Shown: piece by piece, positions 9,812 to 24,608 of the stretch
How positions within the stretch are numbered: the stretch's first letter is position 1
Layout: the number at the start of each line of letters is the position of its first letter
Assembly (NCBI RefSeq): GCF_023149135.1
Contig: NZ_JAIWJX010000002.1
Location: 4,154,001-4,218,000, forward strand
Direction: 5' to 3'
DNA from: Fictibacillus marinisediminis
GTDB lineage: Bacteria > Bacillota > Bacilli > Bacillales > Fictibacillaceae
DNA length: 64,000 nt
Program-made: the position numbers and the translations under genes
The notes under the pieces: model-generated
The model's input: the letters and a program-made list of their open reading frames with translations, nothing else
The model's database searches: none
What the model was told of the DNA's origin: nothing

Positions 9812-10091
9812 AGGCTGTTATCGTAAAAGTGGTTGATTTCTGTTTCAGGATGCTCGCTTTCCACGGGGCGAAGCTTAACCCTTTCCGGCGCCAGCGCCTA
9901 CTTTCTCGGCGCATGGCGCCTGCGGGGTCTCACCTGTCCCGCAGGACATGGAAGGCTTCGGCAGCGTTATATCGCACGAAGAAAATGTGAAATTCATTTT
10001 CGAGGAGTCTCGCACCTTGCATTCCAATCATCTTGTCAATGAAGGCATTTTACAAAAATGTTCCCAAACCAACAATCTTTTAAAAAGAGCC
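9812..10091 (+). repeat. Bacillaceae GC-rich intergenic repeat, copy 2 (arm type A, long form)
   Basis: The core starts at 9832 and ends AATCATC near 10032. This copy has a doubled GGCGCC region and about 60 extra bases after CCCGCAGGA, including GAAAATGTGAAATTCATTTTC, a small hairpin. Outer arms are AGGCTGTTATCGTAA and ACAATCTTTTAAAAAGAGCC. It separates glpP from the atp operon terminator. Confidence 0.85.
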
Positions 10092-10165
10092 AAAAAAAAG
10101 AAAACAGCTTAGTATCCGCGCTGAGGAAAGTTGCAAATCTAGTTAAAGCGGCACGGAAAACTTTT

Positions 10166-10210
10166 AATAAAAAAGAGAAGCCTCCCCGGCCAAAGCCAGG
10201 GAGGCTTCTT
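10166..10210 (-). terminator. atp operon terminator
   Basis: The stem GAAGCCTCCC/GGGAGGCTTC (10177-10186 and 10199-10208) with GGC/GCC extension is followed on the minus strand by a U-rich run. It starts eight bases after the atpC stop. Confidence 0.92.
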
Positions 10211-10217
10211 ACTTTGT

Positions 10218-10628
<411 letters not shown>

Positions 10629-10644
10629 TTACCCCCTTATAGGT

Positions 10645-12960
<2,316 letters not shown>

Positions 12961-12985
12961 TCACCACCTTTTATTTAAGCTGGTT

Positions 12986-13009
12986 GCAGGATGCATGGGA
13001 GCATCCTGC
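12986..13009 (-). other. hairpin just upstream of atpG
   Basis: A perfect 9-bp inverted repeat GCAGGATGC/GCATCCTGC (12986-12994 and 13001-13009) with a 6-base loop, about 30 bases before the atpG start. There is no U-run after it, so it is not a standard terminator. It could mark mRNA processing or protect the 3' segment. Confidence 0.6.
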
Positions 13010-13042
13010 GCAGTTATCTATTAAAAACATTTCGTTACTGTT

Positions 13043-13169
13043 AGCACTGGATCTAGCTTCAGTGCTCAGGTCCTCGAGGTCGCTTCACTCTCACTCCGCA
13101 ACACAAAACGCGTGTTGCTGTGTGAGAGTTCCAGCGCTTGTCGGACCTAAGCGAGCACTTCAGCTTTTC
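13043..13169. repeat. stop-codon-abutting structured repeat, copy a (inside the atp operon)
   Basis: Imperfect terminal inverted repeats AGCTTCAGTGCTCAGGTCC and GGACCTAAGCGAGCACTTC enclose an inner stem made of AACACAAAACGCGTGTT. The right end reaches the atpA stop codon (13170-13172). The motif CAGCGCTTGTCGGACCTAAG is shared with copy b at 41470-41623. Confidence 0.8.
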
Positions 13170-15827
<2,658 letters not shown>

Positions 15828-15857
15828 TTATTGAGATCTTTTTAAATCTTGCTGCTA

Positions 15858-16148
<291 letters not shown>

Positions 16149-16152
16149 TTAA

Positions 16153-16869
<717 letters not shown>

Positions 16870-17253
16870 TCACCTCTTTTCCTTTGGAGTACGTATGGTT
16901 TTAGTTAGTGAATCTATTAACATGATAATATAGACCGTCATCAATCCAATTACCACACTTAACAAATTGAAGAATTGCGGGTATCTCATGGCAATTAGCA
17001 CCGCGAGACCTCCCATGAGAAGCCTTGATAATGAACCCATTGTCCTGACTTTCTGCTGGTTAATGACTGCTTGTCCGAGCCGCTCGATCCTGGAGTACAT
17101 GCTCCAGAGATTGAATAGACTGAACAGGGTGCCGAATGATAAACCGAGGAAGATGGATTTGTAGGATGTTACTCCGTATCCGAGGACAAAAAAAGAGAGC
17201 ATAAAGAGTGTATACTTTATGTATCTTCTGTAGGTCATGGTGTACTCGGTCAT
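16870..17253 (-). CDS. atpI: ATP synthase protein I
   Basis: This is a small membrane protein encoded at the head of Bacillus atp operons, thought to help c-ring assembly or Mg2+ supply. It has 127 residues with four hydrophobic segments. The start MTEYTMTYRRY at 17253 is supported by AGGAGAA, and its ATG overlaps the atpZ stop (ATGA). The longer open frame extends antisense into atpZ and is rejected. Confidence 0.85.
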   Translation of the reverse strand: MTEYTMTYRRYIKYTLFMLSFFVLGYGVTSYKSIFLGLSFGTLFSLFNLWSMYSRIERLGQAVINQQKVRTMGSLSRLLMGGLAVLIAMRYPQFFNLLSVVIGLMTVYIIMLIDSLTKTIRTPKEKR

Positions 17254-17474
17254 TTGCGTTCTTCTCCTGATTGGTTGGATAATAAACGGATCATGCCATA
17301 AACGCCGGCTCCAAGCCCTAGAAACAAGCCAATAATGAGGAACAAAGGACTTGTTCCTGTGAAGCGATCCAGCCACATTCCGCCGAAAAGCCCAAGCAAT
17401 ATACCTCCAACTAGTGTTGACAGTATACCTGACATTAATGCCATTGCTTTATAAGGTCGTTTTCCGGTGCTCAT
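17250..17474 (-). CDS. atpZ: AtpZ/AtpI family small membrane protein
   Basis: It is 74 residues with two membrane helices separated by a short loop (GGMWLDRFTGTSPLF). This pattern is typical of the AtpZ proteins that precede atpI in many Firmicutes and are proposed to take part in Mg2+ or Ca2+ handling for ATP synthase. It is the first gene of the operon, and translation is probably coupled to atpI through a four-base overlap. Confidence 0.8.
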   Translation of the reverse strand: MSTGKRPYKAMALMSGILSTLVGGILLGLFGGMWLDRFTGTSPLFLIIGLFLGLGAGVYGMIRLLSNQSGEERK

Positions 17475-17569
17475 CGCATGGACTCCTTCCGAAATAAAAG
17501 TAAGATGTTCAAAATATTAGGAAACGCGCTTGTAACCTAGTATGAAAACCTTACCATATTCCCTTTGTA

Positions 17570-17598
17570 AGAATACAATAGCGGTACCCCGGTGTCAA
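17570..17598 (-). promoter_or_regulatory. sigma-A promoter of the atp operon
   Basis: -35 TTGACA (17593-17598), 17-base spacer, -10 TATTCT (17570-17575), about 95 bases before the atpZ start. The remainder of the 17475-17795 gap is AT-rich leader for the divergent lipoprotein gene, with no other feature seen. Confidence 0.7.
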
Positions 17599-17795
17599 CG
17601 CAATTAGGGGTGAAATATCATATAAATTGTGGAAAATCTGTCACAATTCCTATATGTTTATTCAAATGCTCTATAATATTGCTTTTCCCTAGGAAAATCG
17701 CGGTATATTACACAATATTAAATGTTCATTCATGTATAAAATTCAGGTTTTTGCAGACACTTTTGAGTGATATCGAATTACGAGGAGGCTATCAC

Positions 17796-18200
17796 TTGAA
17801 ACTTACTAGAACAGGATTTTTATTTGCTTTCTTTTTGATGATTTTAGGGGCATGCATGAACAATGCAAACGACCGGAAAAATAATGTGGAACCCCATCAG
17901 ACCGGTTACTACGAAGACCAGAACCGGAACAACAGGGTCAACATATCAACCGAGCCCATGCGGCAGGATTACGCAAAGTGGGGGAAAATCGCCCTTGAAC
18001 GGACAAAAGAGAAGTATCCGAACAGCTCGATCAGCGACTATCAGTACGATACTCGCCGCGTCAATGCTGACGGAACCGTCATTGATTTCTTTGACTTCAT
18101 CGTAACCGAGAACAATGTTGAAAAAGACATTAAAGTAAAAGTTCTCCATAACCCGGACAACGGAAAGCTTATTTCCGTAGGGTTTGAGGAGATTAGTTGA
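17796..18200 (+). CDS. putative lipoprotein with DUF3889/YqzG-like domain
   Basis: The N-terminus is a lipoprotein signal: positively charged KLTRTG, a hydrophobic run and the lipobox ILGAC with the modified cysteine at about residue 20. After a polar Asn-rich linker comes YAKWGKIALERTKEKYPNSS, close to the opening of the DUF3889 domain of secreted Bacillus proteins such as YqzG. The function is unknown. The start is TTG at 17796, with GAGGAGG seven bases upstream; the longer frame from 17592 has no SD. It is divergent from the atp operon. Confidence 0.72.
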   Translation: MKLTRTGFLFAFFLMILGACMNNANDRKNNVEPHQTGYYEDQNRNNRVNISTEPMRQDYAKWGKIALERTKEKYPNSSISDYQYDTRRVNADGTVIDFFDFIVTENNVEKDIKVKVLHNPDNGKLISVGFEEIS

Positions 18201-18215
18201 TTGGAGAAGGATTGG

Positions 18216-18268
18216 AAACGCCCCTTTCGCTCATTCTGAAGTGATCAGGATGAGCGGAGGGGCGTTTT
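18216..18268 (+). terminator. terminator of the lipoprotein gene
   Basis: Long stem with arms 18216-18233 and 18250-18267 (AAACGCCCCT paired with AGGGGCGTTT, plus CGCTCAT/ATGAGCG), ending in a short U-run. Confidence 0.85.
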
Positions 18269-18417
18269 CATGTAAAAGGGATGATTTTACTATATTTTTT
18301 GTTAAGAGGAGGCACTTGTTTTTTTAAAAAAAGGCAAAGTGATAGAAAATCCTGATTTCTTTACTTATTTACTCAAAAAGAAGCCCTATTTAATCACCAT
18401 AATGCATCAACAACCTG

Positions 18418-18510
18418 TTTATTTTCAAATTTTGATTTTTATGTTCAAAAACGATGATTTTATTTTCAATAAATCATATTTATGTTCAAAAAATCTCTTT
18501 TTATTTTCAA
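18418..18510. repeat. 20/21-bp phased array A: five TTTATKTTCAA words
   Basis: TTTATTTTCAA and TTTATGTTCAA alternate at 18418, 18438, 18459, 18479 and 18500 (steps 20, 21, 20, 21), with unrelated sequence between them. The array lies between the convergent terminators of the lipoprotein gene and upp. The remaining AT-rich sequence at 18269-18417 shows nothing recognisable. Confidence 0.85.
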
Positions 18511-18567
18511 ATCGTTTATACCCGACATATTTCGACGCGATTCGCTACATTCATTTCATTTCAACAT

Positions 18568-18607
18568 ACAAAAAAAGAAGCATCGGAGGCTTCCGCCGGT
18601 GCTTCTT
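18568..18607 (-). terminator. upp terminator
   Basis: The stem GAAGCACCGG/TCGGATGCTTC-type (18577-18586 with 18596-18605, one G-U) is followed on the minus strand by seven U. Confidence 0.88.
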
Positions 18608-18616
18608 CAACATCAC

Positions 18617-19246
18617 TTATTTTGTTCCGAAAAGACGATCCCCTGCATCACCAAGACCAGGAACGATATAGCCGTGGTCATTGAGTTTCTCATCAAGGGC
18701 TGCCAAATAGATGTCCACTTCAGGATGGTCTTTGTGGATCAATTCGATTCCTTCAGGAGCAGCAACGAGACACATCAACTTAATGTTTTTCGCACCGCGG
18801 TTCTTGAGGGAAGTAATAGCTGCAGCAGCTGAACCGCCAGTTGCCAGCATCGGATCAATTACAATAAAGTCGCGCTCTTCCACATCGGATGGAAGCTTAA
18901 CATAGTATTCAACAGGCAATAGTGTTTCCGGATCGCGATATAGACCTACATGCCCAACTTTCGCTGCTGGAATCAATTTTAAGATGCCATCTACCATTCC
19001 AAGACCAGCACGGAGAATCGGTACAAGCCCCAGCTTTTTCCCGGCAATTACATTCATTTGTGCTTCAGCTACCGGAGTTTGAATGGTAACCTCCTCAAGC
19101 GGAAGATCCCGCGTGATTTCAAAAGCCATCAACCCCGCTACTTCATCCACAAGCTCACGAAATTCCTTTGTTCCTGTTTCAACGTCACGAATATGTGTTA
19201 ATTTATGCTGTATCAATGGATGATCCAGAACAAAAACATTACCCAT
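18617..19246 (-). CDS. upp: uracil phosphoribosyltransferase
   Basis: The enzyme makes UMP from uracil and PRPP in pyrimidine salvage. The PRPP loop is [17 protein letters not shown] at about residues 125-141. The uracil-site segment near the C-terminus ends [14 protein letters not shown], as in B. subtilis. It is 209 residues, full length. It lies between bdbC and the atp operon; in B. subtilis upp follows glyA directly, so bdbDC are extra here. Confidence 0.97.
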   Translation of the reverse strand: MGNVFVLDHPLIQHKLTHIRDVETGTKEFRELVDEVAGLMAFEITRDLPLEEVTIQTPVAEAQMNVIAGKKLGLVPILRAGLGMVDGILKLIPAAKVGHVGLYRDPETLLPVEYYVKLPSDVEERDFIVIDPMLATGGSAAAAITSLKNRGAKNIKLMCLVAAPEGIELIHKDHPEVDIYLAALDEKLNDHGYIVPGLGDAGDRLFGTK

Positions 19247-19375
19247 CCTGCTACCTCTCCTTTTTCACAACGGGCTTGTCCACCCGAGCTTTTTCTTTGC
19301 ACATAACCTCTTCCGCATTTTACAGAAAAAGAGGAGCCACTTCAAGGATTAAAAAGCTTCCAATTCGAAAAACAT

Positions 19376-19650
19376 GAGGCTGTCCAATATGTCTATAACA
19401 CTGAAAGGTGCTGTCTATCTGGAAGTAGTTGATCTCCGTTCCAGGCTGCTCGCTTTCCGCGCGGGGCGTGCGCTGAACCCCTCGGCGCAAGCGCCTGCGG
19501 GTTTCACCTGTCACGCGCGTCCCGCTGGAGTCTCACACCTTACACTCCAATCAACTTGTCAATGGAGATTGTATTGCAAGTAATGACTCCACAATCAAAA
19601 TTTTCTAAAAGGAGCTGCCAGAAGGTCAGTTTATGACTTTCTGGCAGCTG
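19376..19650 (+). repeat. Bacillaceae GC-rich intergenic repeat, copy 3 (arm type B)
   Basis: The core is at 19428-19555 (GTTGATCTCCGTTCCAGG to CTCCAATCAAC). The outer arms differ from copies 1, 2, 4 and 6: the left arm is GAGGCTGTCCAATAT, then CTGTCTATCTGGAAG. The right arm is a hairpin AGCTGCCAGAA/TTCTGGCAGCT that also serves as the bdbC terminator. Confidence 0.87.
19597..19650 (-). terminator. bdbC terminator, shared with repeat copy 3
   Basis: CAGCTGCCAGAAAGTCA pairs with TGACCTTCTGGCAGCT (19613-19649), followed on the minus strand by CCTTTTAGAAAATTTT. The same hairpin sequence recurs at 22880-22925. Confidence 0.82.
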
Positions 19651-19661
19651 CGGCAAGACGG

Positions 19662-20063
19662 TTATCCTTTTCTGCTCATTACGATCATGCTCACTGTAAT
19701 GATCACAAAGGCTGTGAAGGCGAGCATCGGGATCGTGATAAAGCCAAGCCAGTTGATATAATCCTGCGAACAAGGCACACCTGATGTGCATACTTCAAAT
19801 TCCTGCAATGCCGGAATCTTTTGCAGCGCGATGTGATAGCCTGACACAAATATACCTAAAACAGAGAGAGGCAGCACATAACGGGCAATTCTGCTGTCCT
19901 GATGGTAGAAAGCCACACCGAGAAATACGGCGAGCGGGTACATCAGGATCCTCTGGTACCAGCAAAATGTACACGGAACGTAATGCATGACCTCACTGAA
20001 GTAAAGTGAGCCGATGACCGCGATGATGGCCGTCAGCCAGCTCAGCAACAAAGGCTTGTTCAT
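19662..20063 (-). CDS. bdbC: disulfide oxidoreductase, DsbB family
   Basis: This membrane protein passes electrons from the extracytoplasmic thiol oxidase BdbD to quinone. It has four hydrophobic segments in 133 residues. The first cysteine pair is in PCTFCWYQR (CxxC), and the second is in CTSGVPC on the other external loop. This matches the short Bacillus BdbC type. It starts two bases after the bdbD stop, so the two are translated together. Confidence 0.93.
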   Translation of the reverse strand: MNKPLLLSWLTAIIAVIGSLYFSEVMHYVPCTFCWYQRILMYPLAVFLGVAFYHQDSRIARYVLPLSVLGIFVSGYHIALQKIPALQEFEVCTSGVPCSQDYINWLGFITIPMLAFTAFVIITVSMIVMSRKG

Positions 20064-20064
20064 C

Positions 20065-20811
20065 TTACTTCTTCCCTTTCGCTGCTTCTTCTACTTGTTT
20101 CTTAAAGTCTCCGTACGTGCTTCCTGTAAACTTTTTGCCGTTTACAAAGAGTGTCGGAGTAGAGTCCACGTTTAGCTTGCTTACGAGTGCCTCATCCTTC
20201 TTTACGTCCTCATCATGATTCGAGCTGCTGAATGCCTTTTTCACTTTGGCTGCATCTTTTTCAGACGTCGCTTCTGCCAGCGTCTTCACCAGAAAGTCCT
20301 CTTTAAAGATATCCCGGTGTTCGTCTTCTGGGTCTGAGGGCTGCTTTTTATATAAGAGCTCGTGGAACTTCCAAAAGCTGTCGTTGCCTAGTTCCGCATA
20401 CACGGTTTCCGCAAACTGTGCCGATCGCCTTGAATCTACGTTGATGAACGGGTAGTTGATAAAATAAAACTTTATTTTGCCTGTTTTAATCAGGTCTTTA
20501 TCAACTTCAGGGAAAAATGACATGTTGAAGTTTTTGCAGATCGGGCATTTATAATCCCCAAATTCAATAACCTTCACATCAGCAGATTGATCCCCTAAGT
20601 AAGGCTGCCCTTTATAATCAATCGAGACACTTTGATTCGAGTCTTTCCCCTTGTCCCCCGGATTGCCCACAAATAAGACGACAATGATACCTAACGCAAT
20701 AATACCGATGAACCAGAAAATCCAGCTTGATGATTTTTGGTTTTTGTTTCGGACATAGTTTTTCGTCTGAGACTTTGCCTTGCTCTTTCCTTTTGGTTTT
20801 TGTTTAGCCAT
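20065..20811 (-). CDS. bdbD: membrane-anchored thiol-disulfide oxidoreductase, DsbA family
   Basis: This is an extracytoplasmic thiol oxidase that introduces disulfides into exported proteins. It has a Lys-rich N-terminus (MAKQKPKGKSKAK), one membrane anchor (SSWIFWFIGIIALGIIVVL) at about residues 28-46, and then a thioredoxin fold with the active site KCPICKNF at about 92-99. The cis-proline loop is DSTPTLFVNG. About 248 residues is slightly longer than B. subtilis BdbD because of the basic tail. It is the first gene of a bdbDC operon. Confidence 0.93.
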   Translation of the reverse strand: MAKQKPKGKSKAKSQTKNYVRNKNQKSSSWIFWFIGIIALGIIVVLFVGNPGDKGKDSNQSVSIDYKGQPYLGDQSADVKVIEFGDYKCPICKNFNMSFFPEVDKDLIKTGKIKFYFINYPFINVDSRRSAQFAETVYAELGNDSFWKFHELLYKKQPSDPEDEHRDIFKEDFLVKTLAEATSEKDAAKVKKAFSSSNHDEDVKKDEALVSKLNVDSTPTLFVNGKKFTGSTYGDFKKQVEEAAKGKK

Positions 20812-21028
20812 CTTTTCACCTCTACTACCTTAAATTTATATACTAACTATTCAATCACAGATCAATTCTCCTTAAGAGTATACAAGTTTTCTGCAATTTA
20901 CAAATGAACATTCTCTTAACTTTACAGAATTTAAGCGAGGTGTGATTGAACCGCCAGCTATCACACCTCCCGCTTTTGAGGTAAAAGACTTGAGGGTTCC
21001 TTTAAAGCGATGGGAAATTCTTAAAGAT

Positions 21029-21252
21029 AGGCTGTTTTCGTAACCTTTATTGCTTTTTGGGGTGGTCGATTTCCGTTTCAGGCTGCTCGCTTTCCGCGGG
21101 GCGTGCGCTGAGCCTCCTCGGCGCATGCGCCTGCGTAGTCTCACCTGCCACGCTTCCCCCGCAGGAGTCTCGCACCTTACACTCCAATCAACTTGTCAAT
21201 GAAGGGTATTTCCAAAAATGTTCCCAAAGTAACAATCTTTTAGAAAAGAGCC
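21029..21252 (+). repeat. Bacillaceae GC-rich intergenic repeat, copy 4 (arm type A)
   Basis: The core is at 21065-21192. Arms AGGCTGTTTTCGTAACC (left) and AACAATCTTTTAGAAAAGAG (right) are imperfect inverted repeats of about 30 bp. The right end runs into the glyA terminator. Confidence 0.88.
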
Positions 21253-21259
21253 CTAAGAT

Positions 21260-21289
21260 AAAAAAAAAGACGCCCTCTGCAGGACGCCT
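21260..21289 (-). terminator. glyA terminator
   Basis: AGGCGTCC and GGGCGTCT pair with two G-U wobbles around the loop TGCAGA (21268-21289). Nine or more U follow on the minus strand. Confidence 0.8.
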
Positions 21290-21309
21290 TTGTAAAAACA
21301 ATTCTTTTC

Positions 21310-22545
21310 TTACTCGTACAGCTTATACTTCCCGGCAAGAGCAGCTACACGCTCGCTTGCTTCCTTCAATGCTTCTTCACCTTCAGGATTTTTAACAACA
21401 AGCGCGATCAGGGATGCAATTTCATCCATGTCTTCAAGTCCGAAGCCACGGGATGTAACAGCAGCAGTACCGATACGGATTCCGCTTGTTACAAACGGGC
21501 TTTCAGTATCGAATGGAATCGTGTTTTTGTTTACGGTAATACCGACATCATCCAATGCTTTTTCAGCAATCTTGCCCGTAATGCCGAGCTTGCTTACGTC
21601 AATCAGGATCAAATGATTGTCCGTGCCATCGGACACAAGCGTGATTCCTTCTTTTTTAAGAGAATCAGCCAGCCTTTTTGCGTTATCAATGATTTGTCCG
21701 GCATACGTTTTAAAGTCTTCGCTTAATGCTTCGCCAAATGCGACAGCTTTAGCTGCAATTACATGCATAAGGGGTCCACCCTGGATTCCAGGGAAAATGG
21801 ATTTATCAATTTTCTTGGCAAACTCTTCTTTACAGAAAATCATTCCGCCGCGAGGGCCGCGCAATGTTTTATGCGTAGTTGTTGTTACAAAATCAGCGTA
21901 AGGAACCGGATTCTCATGAAGCCCCGCTGCCACAAGCCCAGCGATATGCGCCATGTCTACCATGAGATACGCTCCTGCTTCATCGGCAATCTCACGGAAC
22001 TTTTTGAAATCAATAGCTCTTGGATAGGCACTCGCACCAGCCACGATCACTTTCGGCTTATGCTCAAGCGCTTTTTGGCGGACATCCTCATAGTTGATGA
22101 GATGAGTTTCTTTGTCCACCCCATACTCTACAAAATTGTACAAAACGCCGGAAAAGTTAACCGGGCTTCCGTGAGTCAAATGCCCTCCGTGTGATAGATT
22201 CATTCCGAGGACAGTGTCACCTGGCTCCAATACGGTAAAATACACAGCCATATTCGCCTGTGCACCGGAATGAGGCTGAACGTTGACATGTTCCGCTCCA
22301 AAGATTTTCTTGGCACGGTCTCTTGCTAAATCCTCAGCTACGTCAACATATTCGCATCCTCCGTAATAACGGCGTCCAGGATATCCTTCCGCGTACTTGT
22401 TGGTCAGTACGGATCCTTGAGCCTCCATTACCGCTTGACTTACAAAGTTTTCTGATGCAATAAGCTCAATCTTATTCCGCTGACGGCCTAGTTCGTCCTG
22501 TATAGCAGCAAAAACTTCTTGATCTTGAACAGCTAGCTTTTCCAA
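21310..22545 (-). CDS. glyA: serine hydroxymethyltransferase
   Basis: This PLP enzyme interconverts serine and glycine and charges tetrahydrofolate with one carbon. The PLP lysine lies in [14 protein letters not shown], and the folate/active-site region [20 protein letters not shown] is intact. The product is 411 residues, collinear with B. subtilis GlyA. The start is TTG at 22545 with GAAGGGG about ten bases before it; no ATG or GTG in frame fits the family N-terminus better. An extended -10 box (TGTTACAAT) lies about 35 bases upstream. Confidence 0.97.
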   Translation of the reverse strand: MEKLAVQDQEVFAAIQDELGRQRNKIELIASENFVSQAVMEAQGSVLTNKYAEGYPGRRYYGGCEYVDVAEDLARDRAKKIFGAEHVNVQPHSGAQANMAVYFTVLEPGDTVLGMNLSHGGHLTHGSPVNFSGVLYNFVEYGVDKETHLINYEDVRQKALEHKPKVIVAGASAYPRAIDFKKFREIADEAGAYLMVDMAHIAGLVAAGLHENPVPYADFVTTTTHKTLRGPRGGMIFCKEEFAKKIDKSIFPGIQGGPLMHVIAAKAVAFGEALSEDFKTYAGQIIDNAKRLADSLKKEGITLVSDGTDNHLILIDVSKLGITGKIAEKALDDVGITVNKNTIPFDTESPFVTSGIRIGTAAVTSRGFGLEDMDEIASLIALVVKNPEGEEALKEASERVAALAGKYKLYE

Positions 22546-22669
22546 GTGTGCGCATCCCCTTCGTGTAAAAGTCCTTAATTCAAACCCATTGTAACATAGC
22601 CTTCCGGGGATTTGTTACGTCTCTTTTAATTTAAAAAAGAGTAGCCGCTTCCATTTTTTCAGGTAAGTA

Positions 22670-22925
22670 GGAGCTGTCCAATAAGCCGTTAGCAAGCATA
22701 GAAACAGGATGTCTATCTGGCAGCAGTTAATTTCCGTTCCAGGCTGCTCGCTTTCCGCGGGGCGTGCGCTGAACCCCTCGGCGCTTGCGCCTGTGGGTTC
22801 CACCTGTCACGCTCATCCCGCGGGAGTCTCGCACCTTCCACTCCAATCAACTAATCAAAGAAGATGCCTTTCTAAACAAAGGAGCTGCCAGAAGGTCAGT
22901 TTACTATGACTTTCTGGACAGCTCC
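22670..22925 (+). repeat. Bacillaceae GC-rich intergenic repeat, copy 5 (arm type B, full length)
   Basis: The core is at 22726-22851. The outermost ends are GGAGCTGTCCA (22670-22680) and TGGACAGCTCC (22915-22925), perfect 11-bp terminal inverted repeats. The internal right part GGAGCTGCCAGAAGGTCAG matches copy 3. The organisation is MITE-like, but no target duplication could be confirmed by eye. Confidence 0.87.
22880..22925 (-). terminator. gntK terminator, part of repeat copy 5
   Basis: GGAGCTGTCCAGAAAGTCA pairs with TGACCTTCTGGCAGCTCC; a short U-rich run follows. It begins nine bases after the gntK stop. Confidence 0.75.
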
Positions 22926-22934
22926 TCCTTACGG

Positions 22935-24482
22935 TTATTGTTCGAGCCTTTTTCTTTGGAAATCGGCAATCTGTTTATACTCATCCTCCAGGCTGCGTGA
23001 GACGGATAGGAAGATGGACATCAGCTCCTGATACGTATCGACGTTTTCAGGGTTTGGCTTGTGCTGATGCGTGCTGCCGACCATTTCGGATACGATGGAG
23101 AAATCATCAATTTCTTCTAATGCATACAATCCAAGGATGACCGCCCCGAGACAAGAGCTTTCGAAACTCTCAGGAATCGTCACATCTTGATTGAAGATGT
23201 CAGCCATCATCTGCCGCCAAAGAGCAGAACGGGCAAACCCGCCAGTCGCCTGCACCCCTTTTGGAATCCCGATTAATTCCTGAAGAGCGAGCAAGACACT
23301 GTAAAGGTTGAAAATAACCCCTTCGAGCACCGCCCGGATCATATGCTCTTTTTTATGGTAAAGAGCAAGCCCAAAGAATGAGCCGCGCGCATTGGCGTTC
23401 CAGAGCGGCGCCCGTTCTCCTGCCATGTACGGGTGAAATAAAAGCCCGTCGGCTCCGGGAGAGACCTTTTTTGCGATCTCAGTCAGCATCTCGTAAGGAT
23501 CGACTCCAAGGCGCTTTGCCGTTTCTGCCTCAGCAGCACCGAACTGGTCTCTGACCCATCGAAACGTCATGCCGCCGTTGTTTACAGGTCCCCCGATCAC
23601 CCAATGTTTATCCGTCAGCGCATAACAGAACGTCCGGCCTTTCTGGTCGGTGATCGGCTTGTCACTGACCGTACGGATGGCACCGCTTGTCCCGATCGTA
23701 ACGGCAACAACACCCGGTTCAATTGCGTTAACACCAAGATTGGAAAGCACGCCGTCACTGGCTCCGATAATAAACGGAGTTTCCGTGCGTATGCCCAGTT
23801 TTTCGGCAAGTTCTGGCGCAAGCCCTTTCACAACATGGGTAGTCGGAACAAGCGTGGAAAGTTTTTCACTCGTAATGCCGGCAATGCTCAATGCTTCCTC
23901 ATCCCATTCCAGCTTTTCAAGGTTCATCATTCCTGTTGACGATGCGATGGAATAGTCGATAAGAAACTCTCCGAAAAGCTTGTAAAACACATACTCTTTG
24001 ATCCCGATAAACTTATGTGCAAGCGTATAGGCTTCATTCAGTTCATGCTTCATCCAGAGAAGCTTTGACAGCGGCGACATCGGGTGGATTGGTGTACCTG
24101 TTCTTAAGTAAACTTCATGGCCGTTCAGTTCTTCCTTAATTTTTTCGGCATAGGAAGCACTTCTGTTATCCGCCCACGTGATACTCTTCGTCAGTGCATT
24201 CCCCTTGGCATCCACTGCAATGACACTGTGCATCGCTGAACTGAATGAGATCAGCTCAAGATCATCTGGAGAAACGAGACTCTTTGCCATATTTAGTTTA
24301 ATACAGGAAAATACGGCTCTCAGAATTTCTTCCGGCTCCTGCTCTGCAGTAGAAGGCGTTGGACTTAGCAGCGGATAGCCCACTGTATGCTGAGAAATGA
24401 CAGCTCCTTTTCGGTCAAATATCACTGCTTTCGTACTCGTTGTCCCGATGTCCACACCCATCAAGTACTTTTTTGAATCCAT
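22935..24482 (-). CDS. gntK: gluconate kinase, FGGY family
   Basis: It phosphorylates gluconate to 6-phosphogluconate. The 515-residue FGGY kinase has the N-terminal phosphate motif GVDIGTTSTKAVIFD and the C-terminal ATP-site segment GGFARSALWRQMMAD. The neighbouring 6-phosphogluconate dehydrogenase gene makes gluconate the likely substrate over xylulose or glycerol. The start MDSKKYL at 24482 has an AAAGGA site; the 37-codon upstream extension lacks one. It is separated from gnd by a terminator, so read-through or its own promoter is needed. Confidence 0.88.
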   Translation of the reverse strand: MDSKKYLMGVDIGTTSTKAVIFDRKGAVISQHTVGYPLLSPTPSTAEQEPEEILRAVFSCIKLNMAKSLVSPDDLELISFSSAMHSVIAVDAKGNALTKSITWADNRSASYAEKIKEELNGHEVYLRTGTPIHPMSPLSKLLWMKHELNEAYTLAHKFIGIKEYVFYKLFGEFLIDYSIASSTGMMNLEKLEWDEEALSIAGITSEKLSTLVPTTHVVKGLAPELAEKLGIRTETPFIIGASDGVLSNLGVNAIEPGVVAVTIGTSGAIRTVSDKPITDQKGRTFCYALTDKHWVIGGPVNNGGMTFRWVRDQFGAAEAETAKRLGVDPYEMLTEIAKKVSPGADGLLFHPYMAGERAPLWNANARGSFFGLALYHKKEHMIRAVLEGVIFNLYSVLLALQELIGIPKGVQATGGFARSALWRQMMADIFNQDVTIPESFESSCLGAVILGLYALEEIDDFSIVSEMVGSTHQHKPNPENVDTYQELMSIFLSVSRSLEDEYKQIADFQRKRLEQ

Positions 24483-24559
24483 ACCTATCATCCTTTCCGA
24501 TCTTACACTTGCCTGTCTATAGCTTAGTATGTAACGAAGTCCGTTTGAAATTACATGAT

Positions 24560-24597
24560 AAAAAGAGAGGGTGACACTATTAGAATAAGTCACCCCC
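24560..24597 (-). terminator. gnd terminator
   Basis: GGGTGAC/GTCACCC (24569-24575 and 24589-24595) with flanking G-rich/U-rich pairs; five U follow on the minus strand. It lies 12 bases after the gnd stop. Confidence 0.8.
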
Positions 24598-24608
24598 TTT
24601 GCTTGAAA

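Noticed and set aside
9757..9864. N-terminal extension of GlpP
   Set aside because: The extra codons come from repeat copy 2. GGAGG lies before the ATG at 9756, and the family starts there.
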